Source of the DNA: Campylobacteraceae bacterium
GTDB lineage: Bacteria; Campylobacterota; Campylobacteria; Campylobacterales; Sulfurospirillaceae
Length of the DNA: 8,379 nt
Assembly (NCBI GenBank): GCA_027013265.1
Contig: JALUXQ010000184.1
Span: 1-8,379, forward strand
Direction of reading: 5' to 3'
The position numbers were made by a program, and so were the translations under genes. Within the stretch, counting starts at the first letter, position 1. Every line of letters starts with the position of its first letter. The notes beneath the pieces were generated by a model, which was given only the letters and a program-made list of their open reading frames with translations, had not been told where the DNA came from and ran no database searches. This document shows positions 7,118 to 8,379 of this stretch, in pieces.

Positions 7118-8206
7118 CTATCCAATTTTTACTAAATTTTCCCTAACATCCATATATGTATGTGAATTTAAAAATATTTCATACTTTTGTTCTTTAAAAC
7201 TATCGACTACAATTATTGGAAAAAGGGTCTGCATCTTTGTTTGCGAGATAGAGACCCTAACCTCTATCTCCTCTTCAATTTTTGGAGGATTTTTCACCAT
7301 ATCGAGCACACTTTTATACTCTGTTTTAGCTAAAAAATTAAACTTTTCAACAGATAAAAAAATAGTCTCTTCTCTACTGAAATATCCAATTTCATCTTCT
7401 ATAAACTCTATTTTCCCTTTGGTAAAATCTCTTGAAAGTTTGGAATAAAAGAGAAAATAGCTAGGTATCACACCGCTTTTTTGCTCTTTTACAAAAGCTC
7501 TAAATACTCTATAATTTAGAAACTTTTCTCTTCTTAATCGAAACTTTTCTTTTGATTTTTCGCACTCTTGTACCCTTTTATAAAGCTCAAGCCTATCCTC
7601 TATGCTAGAGGGTAAAATTTGCCTTGATGTTGGAGATATTAATTCATCTTTTAGCCTGTTTTGTTGCTCCCTTTGAACCTCTAACGCAAAGATACAACCA
7701 CAGTAGTTTTGGTGATAGAGCATATCTTTTTTTGCCAAAGCAAACTGCTCGCTTGTGCCTCCATTTTTTCTAAAATCTGGTGTCAAAACTTTTACTTTAT
7801 ATCTCTTTTCAACTTCTAGTGCATTTGCTCTTAACTGTTCTATCGATTTTTTTGGACTTGTCAGAAGGGTTGTTGTTATCTCACTTTCACCAATCTGCAC
7901 CGCTTTTTTTGCTGTGCTTACCAGTCTGTTATCAAAGCATACACTGCATCTTTTGCCTTTTTCAGGCTCACTCTCTAGTCCTCTAACTGCCTCAATCCAG
8001 CCTTCATAATCATACTCTCCCTCGAGCAGTTTTATACCCAACTTATCACAGCTTCTTTGCACATCCATTAGACGAAGTTTGTACTCACTATATGGATGAA
8101 TATTTGGGTCATAAAAATAACCTATCAACTCTTTTTGCGGGTAGAGTTTAGAGAGTTTTTGTAGAAAAAAATGGCTATCAACCGAACAACATATATGAAC
8201 TAACAA
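7118..8206 (-). CDS. queH: Epoxyqueuosine reductase QueH with C-terminal extension, TTG start
   Basis: QueH (formerly DUF208/COG1636) performs the last step of queuosine synthesis, reducing epoxyqueuosine in the tRNA wobble position; it is unrelated in sequence to QueG. The N-terminal part carries the family's metal-binding cysteines: VHICCSVDS with Cys6/Cys7, RCSVC with Cys87/Cys90, and YCGC with Cys169/Cys171. FYDPNIHPYSEY at 31-42 is a further family motif. The family core is about 180-200 residues; here a lysine- and glutamate-rich region of about 170 residues follows, without a domain I recognise. I recall similar total lengths in Helicobacter homologues. The start must be TTG at 8206: an in-frame TGA lies two codons upstream, no ATG or GTG precedes the Cys-Cys motif in frame, and an AAGGAG site stands 9 nt before it. 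This is the first gene of the minus-strand unit. Confidence 0.9.
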   Translation of the reverse strand: MLVHICCSVDSHFFLQKLSKLYPQKELIGYFYDPNIHPYSEYKLRLMDVQRSCDKLGIKLLEGEYDYEGWIEAVRGLESEPEKGKRCSVCFDNRLVSTAKKAVQIGESEITTTLLTSPKKSIEQLRANALEVEKRYKVKVLTPDFRKNGGTSEQFALAKKDMLYHQNYCGCIFALEVQREQQNRLKDELISPTSRQILPSSIEDRLELYKRVQECEKSKEKFRLRREKFLNYRVFRAFVKEQKSGVIPSYFLFYSKLSRDFTKGKIEFIEDEIGYFSREETIFLSVEKFNFLAKTEYKSVLDMVKNPPKIEEEIEVRVSISQTKMQTLFPIIVVDSFKEQKYEIFLNSHTYMDVRENLVKIG

Positions 8207-8215
8207 GTTTCATGA

Positions 8216-8221
8216 CTCCTT
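8216..8221 (-). promoter_or_regulatory. Ribosome-binding site deciding the queH TTG start
   Basis: AAGGAG lies 9 nt before the TTG at 8206 and only 2 nt before an out-of-frame ATG at 8213. The spacing favours the TTG, and only that frame encodes QueH. The ATG frame stops after 11 codons. Confidence 0.75.
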
Positions 8222-8229
8222 TTTTAGGA

Positions 8230-8235
8230 ATTATA
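8230..8235 (-). promoter_or_regulatory. Candidate -10 box (TATAAT) for the queH-to-carB unit
   Basis: Read on the minus strand this is also a perfect TATAAT. A start near 8223 would give a very short leader of about 17 nt, with the AAGGAG site almost at the mRNA 5' end. It is one base away from the plus-strand -10, so the two promoters could hardly be occupied at once. A promoter further upstream, inside the plus-strand gene, is the alternative. Confidence 0.4.
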
Positions 8236-8236
8236 G

Positions 8237-8242
8237 TATAAT
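8237..8242 (+). promoter_or_regulatory. Candidate -10 box (TATAAT) for the plus-strand gene
   Basis: A perfect sigma-70 consensus hexamer lies 43 nt before the ATG at 8286. Transcription would start near 8249 and give a leader of about 37 nt that contains the AGGAGG site. No good -35 is seen. This is a sequence match only. Confidence 0.5.
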
Positions 8243-8272
8243 TTGGTAAATATTTAACTGACCTTGTGGACT

Positions 8273-8278
8273 AGGAGG
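8273..8278 (+). promoter_or_regulatory. Strong ribosome-binding site of the plus-strand gene
   Basis: A full AGGAGG stands 7 nt before the ATG at 8286. An earlier ATG at 8281, 2 nt from the site, is followed at once by TGA, so it cannot encode a protein. The stop and the true start overlap in ATGTGATG. Confidence 0.85.
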
Positions 8279-8285
8279 AAATGTG

Positions 8286-8379
8286 ATGAAATATCTTAAA
8301 AGTTTCAAGTTTTGGGTTGCTTTCTTTGTTGTACTTTATACTTTTGTTGGCTTTATTATATTGCCTTGGTTCATCACAG
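8286..8379 (+). CDS. N-terminal fragment of a membrane-anchored protein, possibly DUF748/AsmA-like
   Basis: Only 31 codons plus one base are visible before the window ends. The peptide has a basic start (MKYLKSFKFW) followed by a hydrophobic segment at about residues 9-29 (VAFFVVLYTFVGFIILPWF), consistent with one N-terminal inner-membrane anchor or an uncleaved signal. The LYTFVGFIILPWFI pattern resembles the N-terminus of DUF748-type, AsmA-like envelope proteins, but this is a recollection from a very short fragment. The start is well supported by AGGAGG at 8273-8278, 7 nt upstream. The in-frame GTG at 8283 is a less likely alternative at 4 nt spacing. The gene diverges from the queH unit and has its own candidate promoter. 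Confidence 0.7.
   Translation, partial: MKYLKSFKFWVAFFVVLYTFVGFIILPWFIT

Larger units (their letters stand above)
8207..8285. promoter_or_regulatory. Divergent intergenic region between queH and the plus-strand gene
   Basis: This 79-nt spacer is the only place where both transcription units can start. It contains a palindromic pair of -10 boxes near its left third, an 8-bp self-complementary AAATATTT at 8248-8255, and a ribosome-binding site at each end. No convincing -35 hexamer is seen on either strand, which is common for housekeeping promoters of Campylobacterota. No terminator-like hairpin or riboswitch is visible. Confidence 0.6.

Noticed and set aside
8211..8213. ATG at 8213 as the queH start
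   Set aside because: It is in a different frame from QueH, its frame ends after 11 codons, and it is only 2 nt from the Shine-Dalgarno site.
1..8379. A novel defence, mobile or biosynthetic system
   Set aside because: All seven minus-strand genes are recognised housekeeping families in a typical Campylobacterota order. No integrase, transposase, toxin-antitoxin pair, inverted terminal repeats, tRNA or abrupt composition change was seen.

Overview
The window is AT-rich chromosomal DNA from a Campylobacterota (Epsilonproteobacteria) bacterium, probably a Sulfurimonas/Sulfuricurvum-like member. This rests on protein character (QueH with a long C-terminal extension, short MreC, CarB with the epsilon-type ATP-binding loop) and on gene order. 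From memory, fabZ-lpxA-clpX-mreB-mreC is the order in Helicobacter pylori and Campylobacter jejuni, with carB close by in C. jejuni. Genus is inference; no database was consulted.

Layout: almost everything lies on the minus strand as one tightly packed run, read from right to left. It starts at about 8206 with queH (tRNA queuosine maturation), then fabZ (fatty-acid dehydratase), lpxA (first lipid A acyltransferase), clpX (AAA+ unfoldase), mreB and mreC (cell-shape cytoskeleton) and carB (carbamoyl-phosphate synthase large chain), which runs off the left edge. Junctions are +30, +10, 0, +38, -8 and +8 nt, so a single polycistronic unit with translational coupling is likely. A 79-nt divergent spacer (8207-8285) separates this unit from a plus-strand gene that starts at 8286 and leaves the window after 31 codons. 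It encodes an N-terminal membrane anchor, possibly of a DUF748/AsmA-like protein.

How the genes fit together: FabZ and LpxA both use (3R)-hydroxyacyl-ACP, one for phospholipid synthesis and one for lipid A. MreB and MreC guide lateral wall synthesis. The core is therefore an envelope operon with clpX inserted in the middle, a translation-quality gene in front and a nucleotide/arginine gene behind. No mreD follows mreC.

The most notable non-coding structure is a perfect 13-bp palindrome in the divergent spacer made of two facing TATAAT boxes. Two operon genes, queH and fabZ, must start at TTG. I found no RNA genes, mobile elements, CRISPR array or origin, and no sign of an undescribed defence or mobile system. 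Apart from the 79-nt spacer there is no non-coding stretch longer than 38 nt.
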